Source: Hofstenia miamia (Eukaryota; Xenacoelomorpha; Acoela). Taken from it: DNA of 64,000 bases. Location of the stretch: positions 508,525 to 572,524 of the forward strand of contig SCFE01000009.1 of NCBI GenBank assembly GCA_004352715.1, in the 5' to 3' direction. The notes beneath the pieces are model-generated. The model worked only from the letters and a program-made list of their open reading frames with translations, was not told the origin of the DNA and ran no database searches. Shown one piece after another: positions 34,030 through 45,987 of this stretch (its first letter is position 1; each line of letters begins with the position of its first letter). The translations under genes and the position numbers were made by a program.

Positions 34030-35959
34030 TGATTAATTGGCCCAATGATGGCAAAATCAGGAATTTGGCATTAGAGCAATGTTTTAAATGTAACAATAGC
34101 AAACATTTATATTGATAAATAGTTTAATCATTGCAGTTTAAACCAACACCAGCCAAACAAAGGGTTGCAGGAAATATAAGCAAACATAGAATTTATAGGT
34201 ACTTTTATGTGGTAATGCAAAATAGAAAGAATTTCTTTCTTATAAACAATAACAACAAGCATACAAAATGCCCAATTTAAATTTAATTTTCAATTTAAGT
34301 TGAAATTGCAATTTTTAAACAGTATTTTTTTCAATGATTAAAAATAATTTTTGCTTAATTTTATGTACTCATATAGACATTAATTTCAAGGTCCGGGACT
34401 AATCCTGAATAACTTATTTTAAAATTTCGTTCTTCACATATATATTATAATTTTTGAAAACAGAAAATTGCAAAAAAGCTCTTCACAATGAATTTTATAT
34501 ATTTATGAGATCTAAGAAACATAATAATGAATAGTATTTTATTTGCAAGCATTAACTCACTAGGGGTCCACTGGTGGCTATCAGTGGCTGCAATTGTTAC
34601 TACTGCCACTACTTTTCCAACATTGATCGACTGGTGGCCACCCATGCCACTCATTCCCCACACTGCTGGTGGCTACATGGGACCTTAGCAAGTAGCAGTT
34701 CCTGTTGAACAGTTTTACCCTTTTTTAAAAGCTCGGATATACTTCCACAACCTTTTCTAATGTGCTCTGCGAGTCACAGTTTTGTATGAAATTAAGTGTC
34801 ATAAAATTTTGACACTAATTCTTCAATACACAGCTAAACACAGAAAAACTGGCGACCCAAATAGATTAATGAAAGAGCTTATGGTTTCCATTGGACGTCA
34901 GTTGGCGAATGGACTAAATCGCCACATCATTGTTGATTTGGTTTGGAATACCAAGTATGGAATGGGATGAAGCATCATAGCAATTAGGAAGAATTGAAGT
35001 TTAAAGGCAATGTGAACCAGCGGAGTTTTACACTACACAGATATATTTGCAAAGTTCTAGCGTTATCCCTGCAAGGAAACAGAAGCCAGCGGTTACTTAG
35101 TTTTACCACAAGGCCAAGTTTTGTGTGTATGTTGGTATCGACATGATTCTTTGTAGTTCACAAAAAAGCTACAATCCTTGCTGGTTGCTGTTTATTGGAC
35201 TATTTTTTACTTGACTTGCATTAATGCTTCCACTGTTTTCAAAAAATACACTGGATGACAAGAAGTTCATAGAGCCATTCATCAGAAATGTCATTAATCA
35301 GCTCACTAATGTAAACAGCAGAGACGTAAGCAGCATTTTCTGACAGAGAGACATCTTATTTGTGATCAAAATGAGTGACCAAAAGCAGGACAAATCCCCT
35401 TTAAATATTCTAAAAAATGAAAAATAGTCCTGAAAATGCCAAGTTTGTTTTTAAAATATTATTAACTTTCTTGTGATTACATCAATCAAAATCGGTGTTG
35501 AAAATCTGACGTGGGCGTTCTAATACGTCCCTGGTGGAAGGTAATCGTCTACATCTCAAGAACAAGCGGCTTTGCTGCCCCAACTAGTTTGGCCAACTGG
35601 GGCACATTACAACAGATACCTATGGCTTCCCATTTTGCTGTTAACAGCTAATGACACTGTTAACAGCAAACAGCAACCTTTTTGCTGTTAACAGCTTTGA
35701 TACATTCTTATTTATGCCTATTCGTTAGATAGGAATCAATAGCTAGGCTCTGATATTGCATGGATACTAGACAGTGACAGTGATTTTATGCAGAGTTAAC
35801 AGAAAAGCAATATACTGAAAAAGAAACTATGTTATGTTGAGAACTTTACTAAGCTTAATTATAATTATTTTATATGTAATTTTTTTAACTGCTTAAGTTA
35901 ACGAAACAATAAACATGTATTCAGTTAAAACTCGTAATAATTATAATAAAAACAAAACA
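34030..35959. other. Intergenic stretch without recognised genes
   Basis: A 62-codon frame at 34782-34970 resembles no family I know. Three copies of the palindrome GCTGTTAACAGC or its core occur at 35637-35648, 35657-35666 and 35684-35695. Confidence 0.4.
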
Positions 35960-35961
35960 TA

Positions 35962-37297
35962 CCGTAAAACGGGGTGAGTTGAGACAATTTTTTCATTATT
36001 TTTGAAATTGAATGCAAAATAATCAACGTTAACAATTCTATATGTTCATCAACGTTTGTGTGATAACAAAATAAGATATATTCTTTCGTTTTTAATCGAA
36101 ACTTCAATATGTTTAATATTATATCTTGTTATATTGGAGTTAAAAGAGTGTGTACCCAAATTTTGGTGAACAGGGCGAGTTGAGACACAATCAAAAACAT
36201 TTTAAAAATATATTCGTATTTAATGCAATACGTCAAATTTTACCTCAAATTTCATACAATTTAGAAAATCATCAGTAAAATCTCAAAACATCTGTTCCCC
36301 TCGTCACTGTCTACATGAGAAAACTTCAAAATACCCCGACACAAAATATCTGGGTTCTCAATTTTACCAACGATATCTTCGTTACACACAAGGGAGGCCT
36401 CAAGCTTCTCAGGCCAAACAAAACATTGTTTTCATGACGATATTTACGTAGAAATTTTATGTGAAGTTCTTCATTTTCAATAATTTCGTCAATTTAACCG
36501 ATGAAGTATTTCACTCGAAGTCTCGATTTTCACCAGTAAGAATCACCAATTCAATATTCAGGGAATTCTACCTTCGTCACTAAGGCAAAATCGGGTCTCA
36601 AGTTATTGCCATCCATTTCACTTTCTTCTGAATCAGATTTGTCGGGTTATGATTCATCTGATACTGATGAATCATATGCCGGTATGGTCTCGTCCTTACC
36701 TATTTCATTGGCAAACACTTGCGGTGATACTGCTGTAAAATCGTCTAGACTCACACTTTTACCAGAAGCAACGTTGAGTTTTTCAAACCTGAACTGCATA
36801 GTACGAAGAAATTCGACTAAGCTCTGGCTTCAGGAGGAAGAGAGTGAAGAACTGGATCACTATTTATTAGCTGAAGGCCATATTTTCTGAATCCGAATAT
36901 CAAATTTTGTTTTCCTCCATTGCCTTTGTTTAGTTCTGCGACAACAAGAGTCCTATCAAGTTCGGAAGATTTTACAATGTGCAATACTTTTGAAACTATC
37001 TAACACATACTTGTGGAACGTTTGTTCACACTAAGAAGCCTAAGAATTTATGTGAAAACAATTTTGCTTCACTCACCATGTAAGAGTCTGAAACGAAGAA
37101 CTTTTTAATGAAATTTGGCTATGAAGCTGATTTTAATTTTTTGTTATATTAAAACAAAATCATGAAAAATCAATGCTTCGAACTTTTACCAGCATTTTAA
37201 TTACTGATAAGTGGAAGAAGAACAATTACTATCAGATAAATAAGTATCAGGATCTTCTCAAGTCACACCGTATATCTCAACTCAACTTGTTCTACGA
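35962..37297 (+). mobile_element. Tc1/mariner-type DNA transposon remnant
   Basis: Imperfect 25-bp terminal inverted repeats, ccgtaaaacggggtgagttg at the left (35962 on) and, in reverse complement, tcgtagaacaagttgagttg at the right (ending 37297). Each is flanked by TA (35960-35961 and 37298-37299), the target duplication of the Tc1/mariner superfamily. The 1.3-kb interior is decayed; a 94-codon frame at 36606-36890 rich in Ser, Asp and Glu may be a transposase remnant but has no DDE motif. Confidence 0.7.
36606..36890 (+). pseudogene. Acidic ORF inside the mariner-like element, unknown
   Basis: 94 codons beginning MPSISLSSESDLSGYDSSDT. Acidic Ser/Asp-rich tails occur at the C terminus of some pogo-like transposases, but nothing else supports that here. 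Confidence 0.3.
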
Positions 37298-37905
37298 TAC
37301 ATTGATTGATTGATAACCATGCTACGTAAACTAGTGATAAACCGTTGATATCTGCTAGAGGGTTACGCACAATTATTGAATTGAAATAAAAAATTCTAAA
37401 TTTTCAGTCAAAATAATTTTTTAAAAACATTGATAAACAAAAATTGATGACTATATACATATTAGAGATGAGCCTAAAATTATCCTGCTAAAGCATTGAA
37501 ATGATAGGCCGTACATTTTTTCCAATATTTACTGCAAAAATATGATTTTGCATGTATTTAAATAGGCTGTAATACAATGAAGTCGTAAGATGGCGCATCT
37601 TAAAACCTACCTAACCTAACGTAACCCACACTCACAAAGTCCTCTTCCGAAGCAAACATATGCCTGCATCTATATTTAAGCTATAGGTAATTTACATTTG
37701 CAAAATCATTTTGATCTACATACATGAAAATTGCACAACATTGTCTGTTTTTCGATTTAAATGTTGTATGAAAACATCAATAATAATAAATTTAATATGA
37801 AATCAACCCAATGAAAAGCCTACATTTTGAAGACTTCACTGTATAAAAAAATCTCTAAATAATTGTTATGCGAACTTCAGTGATAATAATTTAGATGCAA
37901 ACATT

Positions 37906-38143
37906 TAGTGGCGTACGCAAGGGGAGACATGGTGGAATGTCCCCCCGTCAAGTTTCTAAATTTGATTCTGACTTAATAAATCAAAATTTTTTCCCAAAAA
38001 ATTGAACAATTTGAAATTTTGGATCGTAAAATGCATTTTTTAGGGTCTATTTTCTCAATATTTTCAAAAATTTTCGCGGGGCTTTGCCCCGCATTGGGTA
38101 ATGACGATGATGCCCCCTTTAGAAAATACTGCGTACGGCCCTG
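37906..38143. mobile_element. hAT-type MITE
   Basis: Ends tagtggcgtacgc (37906-37918) and, reversed, cagggccgtacgc (38143-38131). Flanks are caaacatt (37898-37905) and cacacatt (38144-38151), 7 of 8 identical, an 8-bp target duplication as made by hAT transposases. CAGTGGCG/CAGGGGCG ends are common in hAT elements. The interior holds a hairpin gcggggctttgccccgc and no ORF. Confidence 0.8.
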
Positions 38144-38844
38144 CACACATTGTAATGTCACTCAGGATACATCGGGCCTCTGAATTTTATTGGTTGTACT
38201 TATTAGGCTGGTAGCGACTTTTAGCAAAAGCCTAGGGTCCCAATTAAACAGCAGAGCCCCGGTTGTGGTAGCAAGGGAACCAGTAGTGACTATTAGCAAA
38301 AGTTTCCTTGGTTACCGTCACTATCTCTTATTTTATAATAATATTACTTATTATATAATTTATAAAGCCTTTTGTAAATAGTGTATTGATTTCTTATGGT
38401 TTATTTCGATCTACTTTGCAATTGTTTAATTTTTACATTAGTCATACGAACTAGTGCTTTATATTGATTGTCCCTCATCTTAAATTTACGTTGGTAATTT
38501 TAAACTTAGATCGACGAGAGAAAATTGTAAATACAATGCAGGCAGGTAATAACGTGTTTTGTGTAAATACTAGTCGCACGTTGTATTATGAGGCAGAAAA
38601 TCTATTAGCTTAGCTCAACCCTAGTGTTTTCTTTACTCTCGCTAAGGTCATAAATATGATAGAGCCCGGCAAATGTTCTATCTAAGTGCCAATTTCACAC
38701 CGAAAGCTGATAATGGAAAAAGTGTGTCCAAAGAGCTGTCTGGAGAAGACCACAACTGCCTTGCATTAAACTAAGAGGAGCGCTGACTCCTGCAAAAAGA
38801 GCACAAGATGTCCTTGTCATCACCAACTAACGAAATCATTTGCA

Positions 38845-39416
38845 ATGGTGTTCCTAATGAAACTCGTATTTTTGCCTTCTGGTGATAATCACATCAAGCG
38901 ACCTCTGAATGTCTTTATGATTTGCAAGCAAAAGGCGCAAAGAAATCTCGCAGATGAATGCATCATTGAATCATGCAGTTAAGTTACTTGGAGCAGAGTG
39001 GAAACGTTTCCCGAAGAATGAAATGGCGACGTATTATGAAAAGGCCAAAATTTTAAAGGCTAAGCACAGAATAGCCTATCAATCTTATCAATTTAGGCAG
39101 GCCGATAAGGAAGCGCAAGCAGAAGAAAGTTCCAAGCAATTTTATTACTTTGGAAGATCTTCAATTAGACCAGAGACAGACAGACACTTTTGTGTCTCAA
39201 TCTTCAATGGAAAAGACGCTCTCCTTATCTTCGGTGAGCCTCTTTCTTCCAAACTACAGTGGGAAAATTCACCAGCCCGTGGATGACACGATATTTATGC
39301 TCTTGCAATCAGCTTCCAGAAATCTTTTCCATATAGTGATGCGTCATCGAATTCTTGACCCACACCTAAATCAGCTCTTTTTAGATCTACTCATTTTAAT
39401 CAAAACAGTATATTAA
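38845..39416 (+). pseudogene. Sox-like HMG-box pseudogene
   Basis: An HMG box is split over two frames: DNHIKRPLNVFMICKQKAQR (from 38884) and LNHAVKLLGAEWKRFPKNEM, YYEKAKILKAKHRIAYQSYQ (from ATG 38954). HIKRP-N-FM, LGAEWK and the K-H--Y--Y spacing are hallmarks of the Sox DNA-binding domain. A single-base type lesion near 38950 and a second frame change near 39160 break it; the later frame (to 39416) has Ser/Leu-rich sequence. There is no intron in the box. A decayed retrocopy or dead paralogue is likeliest; an assembly indel cannot be ruled out. Confidence 0.65.
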
Positions 39417-39836
39417 AACATATATTTATATACTTTTTCAATTTCTAGTATTATGTTTTTCTTTCATTAATAATTTTTATTGTAAATTATATTTCATTTT
39501 CGAAATTAGAAAACTTAGTGGTAGCATTTCATCTTTTGAAAAGAGTTCTCATTAATAAAAAATATCTTGAACTGTATAAGTTTACATACAATAATTGATG
39601 ATTAAAACAATTTTGGTGTTGGTATGCAAATGGCATTTAATCGAATCAAATCAAATGGTTATTGCTGGTTGATATAAAAATATAATCGATCAAAACATGT
39701 CATTATACATGATATCTTCTGTTATTCAAATGAACTGCAATAACCAGGGGTGGTAGCAGGCATTCATTGTTAGCAACAGATGCTGTTAACTGAGTAGAAT
39801 AGGCCGAGTGAAGCCCATCGAACAAAAACGATTCTG
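39417..39836. other. AT-rich stretch, nothing recognised
   Basis: No coding or repeat structure recognised. Confidence 0.4.
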
Positions 39837-39872
39837 ATTGGTTGAGAGCTGATGACGTCACATGTCACGTGA
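39837..39872. promoter_or_regulatory. Possible regulatory cluster: inverted CCAAT, CRE, E-box
   Basis: ATTGG (39837-39841), the full CRE palindrome TGACGTCA (39853-39860) and CACGTG inside TCACGTGA (39865-39872) fall within 36 bases in an otherwise AT-rich area. No gene start is seen next to it, so function is a guess. Confidence 0.35.
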
Positions 39873-39915
39873 CAGACTGTGAATATTGGCGAGGGTGGTT
39901 TGAGTGCTGACTCAC

Positions 39916-39994
39916 AGATATCGAGGGGTGTTTGCAAATGATAGTTAGTGATTCACTGATTGATTGACAGACCACTAATTGGTTTTGTGGTGAT
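39916..39994 (+). repeat. Diverged long interspersed repeat, copy 2 start
   Basis: atatcgaggggtgtttgcaaatga and the following tagttagtgattca match 6355 onwards. It runs into the 1000-N gap. Confidence 0.55.
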
Positions 39995-40994
39995 NNNNNN
40001 NNNNNNNNNNNNNNNNNNNNNNNNNNNNNNNNNNNNNNNNNNNNNNNNNNNNNNNNNNNNNNNNNNNNNNNNNNNNNNNNNNNNNNNNNNNNNNNNNNNN
40101 NNNNNNNNNNNNNNNNNNNNNNNNNNNNNNNNNNNNNNNNNNNNNNNNNNNNNNNNNNNNNNNNNNNNNNNNNNNNNNNNNNNNNNNNNNNNNNNNNNNN
40201 NNNNNNNNNNNNNNNNNNNNNNNNNNNNNNNNNNNNNNNNNNNNNNNNNNNNNNNNNNNNNNNNNNNNNNNNNNNNNNNNNNNNNNNNNNNNNNNNNNNN
40301 NNNNNNNNNNNNNNNNNNNNNNNNNNNNNNNNNNNNNNNNNNNNNNNNNNNNNNNNNNNNNNNNNNNNNNNNNNNNNNNNNNNNNNNNNNNNNNNNNNNN
40401 NNNNNNNNNNNNNNNNNNNNNNNNNNNNNNNNNNNNNNNNNNNNNNNNNNNNNNNNNNNNNNNNNNNNNNNNNNNNNNNNNNNNNNNNNNNNNNNNNNNN
40501 NNNNNNNNNNNNNNNNNNNNNNNNNNNNNNNNNNNNNNNNNNNNNNNNNNNNNNNNNNNNNNNNNNNNNNNNNNNNNNNNNNNNNNNNNNNNNNNNNNNN
40601 NNNNNNNNNNNNNNNNNNNNNNNNNNNNNNNNNNNNNNNNNNNNNNNNNNNNNNNNNNNNNNNNNNNNNNNNNNNNNNNNNNNNNNNNNNNNNNNNNNNN
40701 NNNNNNNNNNNNNNNNNNNNNNNNNNNNNNNNNNNNNNNNNNNNNNNNNNNNNNNNNNNNNNNNNNNNNNNNNNNNNNNNNNNNNNNNNNNNNNNNNNNN
40801 NNNNNNNNNNNNNNNNNNNNNNNNNNNNNNNNNNNNNNNNNNNNNNNNNNNNNNNNNNNNNNNNNNNNNNNNNNNNNNNNNNNNNNNNNNNNNNNNNNNN
40901 NNNNNNNNNNNNNNNNNNNNNNNNNNNNNNNNNNNNNNNNNNNNNNNNNNNNNNNNNNNNNNNNNNNNNNNNNNNNNNNNNNNNNNNNNNNNNN
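39995..40994. other. Assembly gap, 1000 N
   Basis: Exactly 1000 Ns. Confidence 0.99.
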
Positions 40995-40999
40995 GTGAG

Positions 41000-41552
41000 A
41001 AGGGGTCTCGCCCAATTAATACTACTCAAGGCACTTTCATTTTCTCATCACATAAGGAGCATGGCTAAAAAAGCTACTAGTAAGTTGTATTTATTGCTGA
41101 AATTGAAACATCTTGGATTTAGCCAATATGAACTACAAACACTATACTAGGCATTAGTTATGTCCTTGCTAACATATTGTTGTTCAGTTTGGGGAGGTTC
41201 CTCAAAACCCTTATGCTGCTCTTAGATAAAGTTCAGAAAAAAGATTAACGCCTTAAAATTATATCAAATTATACCCCTATTGAAAAAATCATAACCAAAG
41301 TTGATAATAGGCTTCTTCAGCAGATACTGACTTCTGAGAATCATGTACTACAAGATATTCTGCCTCAACACTCACATTATGGAAATAGTCAACTGCATGA
41401 GAGGCTCCCTGGAGTAATATAAACCAACTCTGAACGAGAAATTTCTCTATTTCTATATCAGCTCCTTCATGGAATGAAAATCTAGTATTTCTATAACTTA
41501 AATGGATGTTCTTATCTGTTTTAAAATAAAAGTTTATTATTATTATTATTCT
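41000..41552 (+). mobile_element. LINE 3' fragment (RT thumb to (ATT)n tail)
   Basis: The plus strand encodes ATSKLYLLLKLKHLGFSQYE and, after a stop, ALVMSLLTYCCSVWGGSSKP, the conserved thumb region of CR1/Jockey-type RTs. A tail follows with SNYTPIEKIITKVDNRLLQQ. It ends in an (ATT)n microsatellite at 41528-41552. The upstream RT is absent or in the gap. Several stops make it dead. Confidence 0.75.
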
Positions 41553-43850
41553 ACTGATACCATCGCAGAAATTTTGAACCAGATTATCACGTTCAATTAT
41601 TACATGCATTTTTTTTTATCGCAATTTATAAATTTTAATACAAAAAACTGCTATTTATTATCAAAAACTTAAAATACATTAAAGTTTGCACGTAAGCATT
41701 ATCATGTTAGTGAATACAGACGAAAATATAATTAATTATCCCCGCTATATCAAGTACAATACCATACAGCTTCAATTTTATATAAGTATAAATATGGCCG
41801 ACCATCAATTTCTTTTCTTGATAATTCTTAAAAGTAAATCCTTGATCACATAAGTTTATTTGTAACAGTATTTCCTATCCTAGTTTTCACCTAGCAGCCT
41901 CTAATATTTGGAATGATTTAGAAAATGAGATAAGAATAGAAAAAATTACAAGAAATTTAGAAAAAAATTAAAATTCGTATTTTTACATTGACAAAATGCA
42001 ATCGGAGACACAAACATGCTAAACACATTTACTGACTTTTTATGCCGAGCTCATCACACATATAGACACACACACACACACACACACAAATTTATTCTAT
42101 ATATATATATATATTATTTTGTAGATACATCTGTTCGTATTTTGTAGGTTCTTACTGTTATTTATTTACAGCAATAAATTTGCTTTGACTCAACCAGGCA
42201 ACAGACTTGGTCAAATTCTCTTGGTAGTGAAAATGTGTTATGTGAATGCTAGAAGGTGTCTAAGACTTTTAGCTCTGTTGATCACATTTTGATCAAAAGC
42301 CTGAGTAGTAAGGAACGGAGAGATACGTCCAAATGGGACACCCTGAAGTTCTTGTAACACATATGACTATTTGCAATGTCAAAATGCACTGATTCTATTG
42401 GTCGCCATCTAATGACGAAATATTTTTGACAAAGTTAAATTTAACAAATTAATTTTTTTGACGAAATTTCTATTTTTGATTTTTAGGATTTATACTAACT
42501 AATATTTTTGACGCCAGGTTTCACTTAAGGCATGTTTGTTGTAACAGTGTTTAAACATGCAACACTATGCTTCAAAGAAAATAATTCATAGATCCAAAAC
42601 CCAAATATCTCATATGAAAAAACCTGAAAATGATGTGTTATTTGCATTAGAGCGTGTTTCTAAGCGCATTCATATTGATCAAAGCAAATGTGCAAGAGGT
42701 AAAAAACCATAATTTTTTTTAGCAATTGTGTATAAATTGTACTAAATGTAAAAGCGCACATTACACAAGGTTCTATGCACAATGTTTAATTCGTTTTTCA
42801 GGAATCTAACATTGCATGTAAAATGGCACATATCGTTTTTCAAAATACGTCATCTTGTGGGGTCCCATGCACGCCCGTCATTATTTGCTGACTCATTTAC
42901 CTGTAAAAAATTTCCCATGCATTTCGATTGCTTAACTGGTTCTATGCACAAAGTTTATTTCCTTTTTCGCAATCAATACATTACATGCATAGGGTTACAT
43001 TTTTGTTTTTCAAGTACATTGCTATTTTTCCATTGTAAAAATTCCACTTGATTTGCTAATATCCAAATACATAAATGAGAAATTTTTTCATTAAACTTGA
43101 CATTACAGGCGTAATACACAATAAAAGCAAACTAGATTTCAGAAAAAGTAAAACACAGGTCTATGCATAATGACGAGTTAACATTACAAATGTATGAAAT
43201 ATAGACTTACATTTTAAAATCAAACCATGGTTTATAAATAAAGACATAATTTTGTTTCCTAAAAAATTATGCATTCAATGTTATTAATATAATTTATACA
43301 CACACATGCGTTTCAATATACAATATCATTATATAGTAGTTTTACACAATGATCTTCTTCTCTCTGCATTTCTTTTTGGTGTATACGGATTTTTCATGAC
43401 TGTACACTTTGTAGACTGTTACATCTTTTGTCAGTTTTGCACAATATTTTCGGGTTGTACACATTTGTAGACTTATACATCTTTTCTTGACTTTGCAAAT
43501 TTTTCACTTTATTTGGTTAATGATTTTGCTGTATACATTACATGGGTTTTCTGCTTTTGTAACTTTAATGTGTAAATACAATGACACATTCATTATTATT
43601 GGTTAATAAGGATTTTTCCATTGATAGATATGATTTCCACTTGTTAAATTTGTAAACTCCATGATGCATTCGCCATTTTAAATGTATAAATGTTTTTAAA
43701 TAGTGTATTATTCACATGCAAAAAATACAGGCACTTGGTATTTAAAAGATAAAATTTCAAGAAAATTACAAAGTAAAATTTTATATAGTGAAAACAATGT
43801 TTATAAAGAAACTTAACCATAACAAACTCTGCAGACTGGTGGCATTTATC
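41553..43850 (+). repeat. Diverged long repeat, copy 2 body, plus microsatellites
   Basis: From about 41990 the sequence resembles 6400-8000. (AC)n lies at 42066-42088 and (AT)n at 42096-42112. No ORF is seen. It abuts the truncated protease start of the second Gypsy element at about 43850. Confidence 0.4.
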
Positions 43851-44416
43851 AGAGTTCCATTAATGTTCATAGGAATTACCTTGGTTCTCATGAGGTTGGC
43901 TATGACCAAGACATCCTGTGCGCGGTTTTTGGGAGGTGGTGCTCCATTTAGTTTAAATGACTGGTAGGCTTTGAGATTGTTACAGGAGGGAAGTCCTCCA
44001 GACTACACTAGTCTATTACAAATCCGTTCCCATCAGCTACAATCCGGATTGCAGCACTGCAGTTTGGTTTAATGTGGCCCTTTTTGCCGCAACAGTAACA
44101 GCAGGTCTGTTGATTATTTGACCTCTTCTTGATTACGCAAATCTTGGCTGTTGCTGAAGCCTTGGTGGTAGACTGGCTAGACTCAGATCCCAGTTTCATG
44201 TTGCCTACGTCCTTGTTGATTCGACTTGAGTTATGCATCATATAAAGCACGCTGATGGCCTTGCGGATGATGACGTGGAGATCATCCTCAGGGTCGCATT
44301 TCAATTCCAGGCGACTATAAATTCCATGCAGGAATCCCCAACAGATGTATGACAACAGATCATGTTTCGAGTATCCAGGCAAAAATATACTGAGGCAGAA
44401 CAGCACAGCCTCTCCA

Positions 44417-44478
44417 NNNNNNNNNNNNNNNNNNNNNNNNNNNNNNNNNNNNNNNNNNNNNNNNNNNNNNNNNNNNNN
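44417..44478. other. Short N run flanked by a 30-bp duplicate
   Basis: The same 30 bases (starting atactgaggcagaacagcac) end at 44416 and start again at 44479. Confidence 0.95.
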
Positions 44479-45967
44479 ATACTGAGGCAGAACAGCACAG
44501 CCTCTCCACTTGTGTTGTGTATGTGCAGACATCATCCCATTTCTTGAATGAAAGTTCACAGAGCAGCGTCTTATACTGGTTTTTAATGTGAGGGGTGCCA
44601 TAGTGGTCCTTGGAATGACTGATGAGCAATTGGTAGTTTGACTTGGTTTCCTTGTTCATCATCATATATTGGTTGTATGCCAACCCTTGTAAGTACATAG
44701 GAAACTGGGCAAGAGCAGCATCTTGAGTAGTTCAAGATTGTTTCATAGTGAGTTCAAACAAGAAAAGCCACTTCAAAGGACTGAGAAATTTCGTCAATTT
44801 TTCCAGTAAATTTGGGTAGAACAGAATGTTGATTAAATTGATTAACAGGTTCACTTCTGCTAGACTCAATTAGAAGGATAGATTGAGTGAACTGTGGCTG
44901 GCAGGTTGTAGCAGACTTGCTAGGAACACTTGGACGACTTGGTGCAGTTGACGTGAAAGCAGTAGGCACAACTGTAGTGTTGACTGGCGCAGGAAGAGAA
45001 CAGGTCAAACTCTGGACACAGGGGCTTGGAGTGGCTACAGCAGTTAAAGTGGATTCTTGAGTCAGAGCAGGTTGAGTAAACATTGGGCTACAGCTCATGA
45101 AGAAAGTAGCAGGTGTCACAAACTTGGGCGTCAATGGGTTGGTGGCAGGTGAATTAGCAGTATCAGGAAATTGAGATGCCATGAATTGCATGACCTTTTC
45201 ATAATTATATCACCAAAAGCTTGAAGCAGCTCATTCAGAGCATCACAGGTCACATATTCTGAGACTCGGGATGGAGTGGAGGGTTGATGGGGAGGTGAGA
45301 CCTCTTGATAAGACGACTGTGGTGGGGCTGAAGCTGGGGTGGTGAAATTCTGGATTTGGAGCTCCAAGAGGTAATGGCGTCAATCAAACAGCTCTCTTCA
45401 ATAGAGCCTCAGTGGCTTGTAACCTTAATTTGGTTTGAAGGGAATTGATGCATTGTTTGTACTTGGCTCACATTGCAGTTTGCTGAGTTAAGGAATTCCT
45501 GAGTTGCTTAATCTCCACTGCTTGCAGGTCTAAAGATGGTGAAATACTGTCACACAGAAGCAAGGGATTGGGGGAGCATTGATGGTGTTTAGCTTTCACC
45601 AGTTGACAACTGGGGGTGACTGCATCAAGTGAGAGGGTGAGGATAAATTAACTAATGATCCAACTGTGCAAGGGGTAGTGTCCTGAATACCTATGCTTGC
45701 ACAGGGGATGCATCATGAGGGAGTCCCATTATGAGAAAAACTATTCACATCCATGATAAACAGTAAAGCAAAAGAATCGAGAAAATTCAGTAACAATCCA
45801 AAAACAATTTGAGAGTGTACTCCAGGGAGTCCAAGAGGCAAAACTAAAACAGTAGACAGCATGGTATAGGGCTTCAGTACTAAATCCAAACACTATAAGA
45901 AAGAAGCATACAATGGGGTAGCAACAGAAACAAGCTAAGAACATTGTCAGAGCTTGGTGATAGCTCA

Positions 45968-45987
45968 GGATCACGTCAGGGTCACCA
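45968..45987 (-). promoter_or_regulatory. Primer-binding site, tRNA-Trp type
   Basis: TGGTGACCCTGACGTGATCC starts directly at the LTR end. It pairs with the 3' end of eukaryotic tRNA-Trp (…CACGTCGGGGTCACCA) with one mismatch in the first 17 bases. The same site is at 49983-50002 on the other strand. Confidence 0.75.

Larger units (their letters stand above)
43855..45987 (-). pseudogene. Second Ty3/Gypsy family: PBS, gag and start of protease
   Basis: The frame pieces match the first element's gag: LQGLAYNQYMMMNKETKSNY, HIKNQYKTLLCELSFKKWDD, CNPED-like CDPEDDLHVIIRKAISVLYM and the zinc knuckle CYCCGKKGHIKPNC near 44058-44100. The primer-binding site TGGTGACCCTGACGTGATCC (45987-45968) sits next to the LTR. 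Stops and frame changes are many. The element stops at the protease start (about 43855) where another repeat begins. A 62-N gap lies at 44417-44478. Confidence 0.82.

Noticed and set aside
33717-34115. 132-codon plus-strand frame
   Set aside because: It spans a duplicated unit and an inverted repeat, with no domain motif.
34782-34970. 62-codon frame as a real exon
   Set aside because: No recognised similarity and no supported splice structure.
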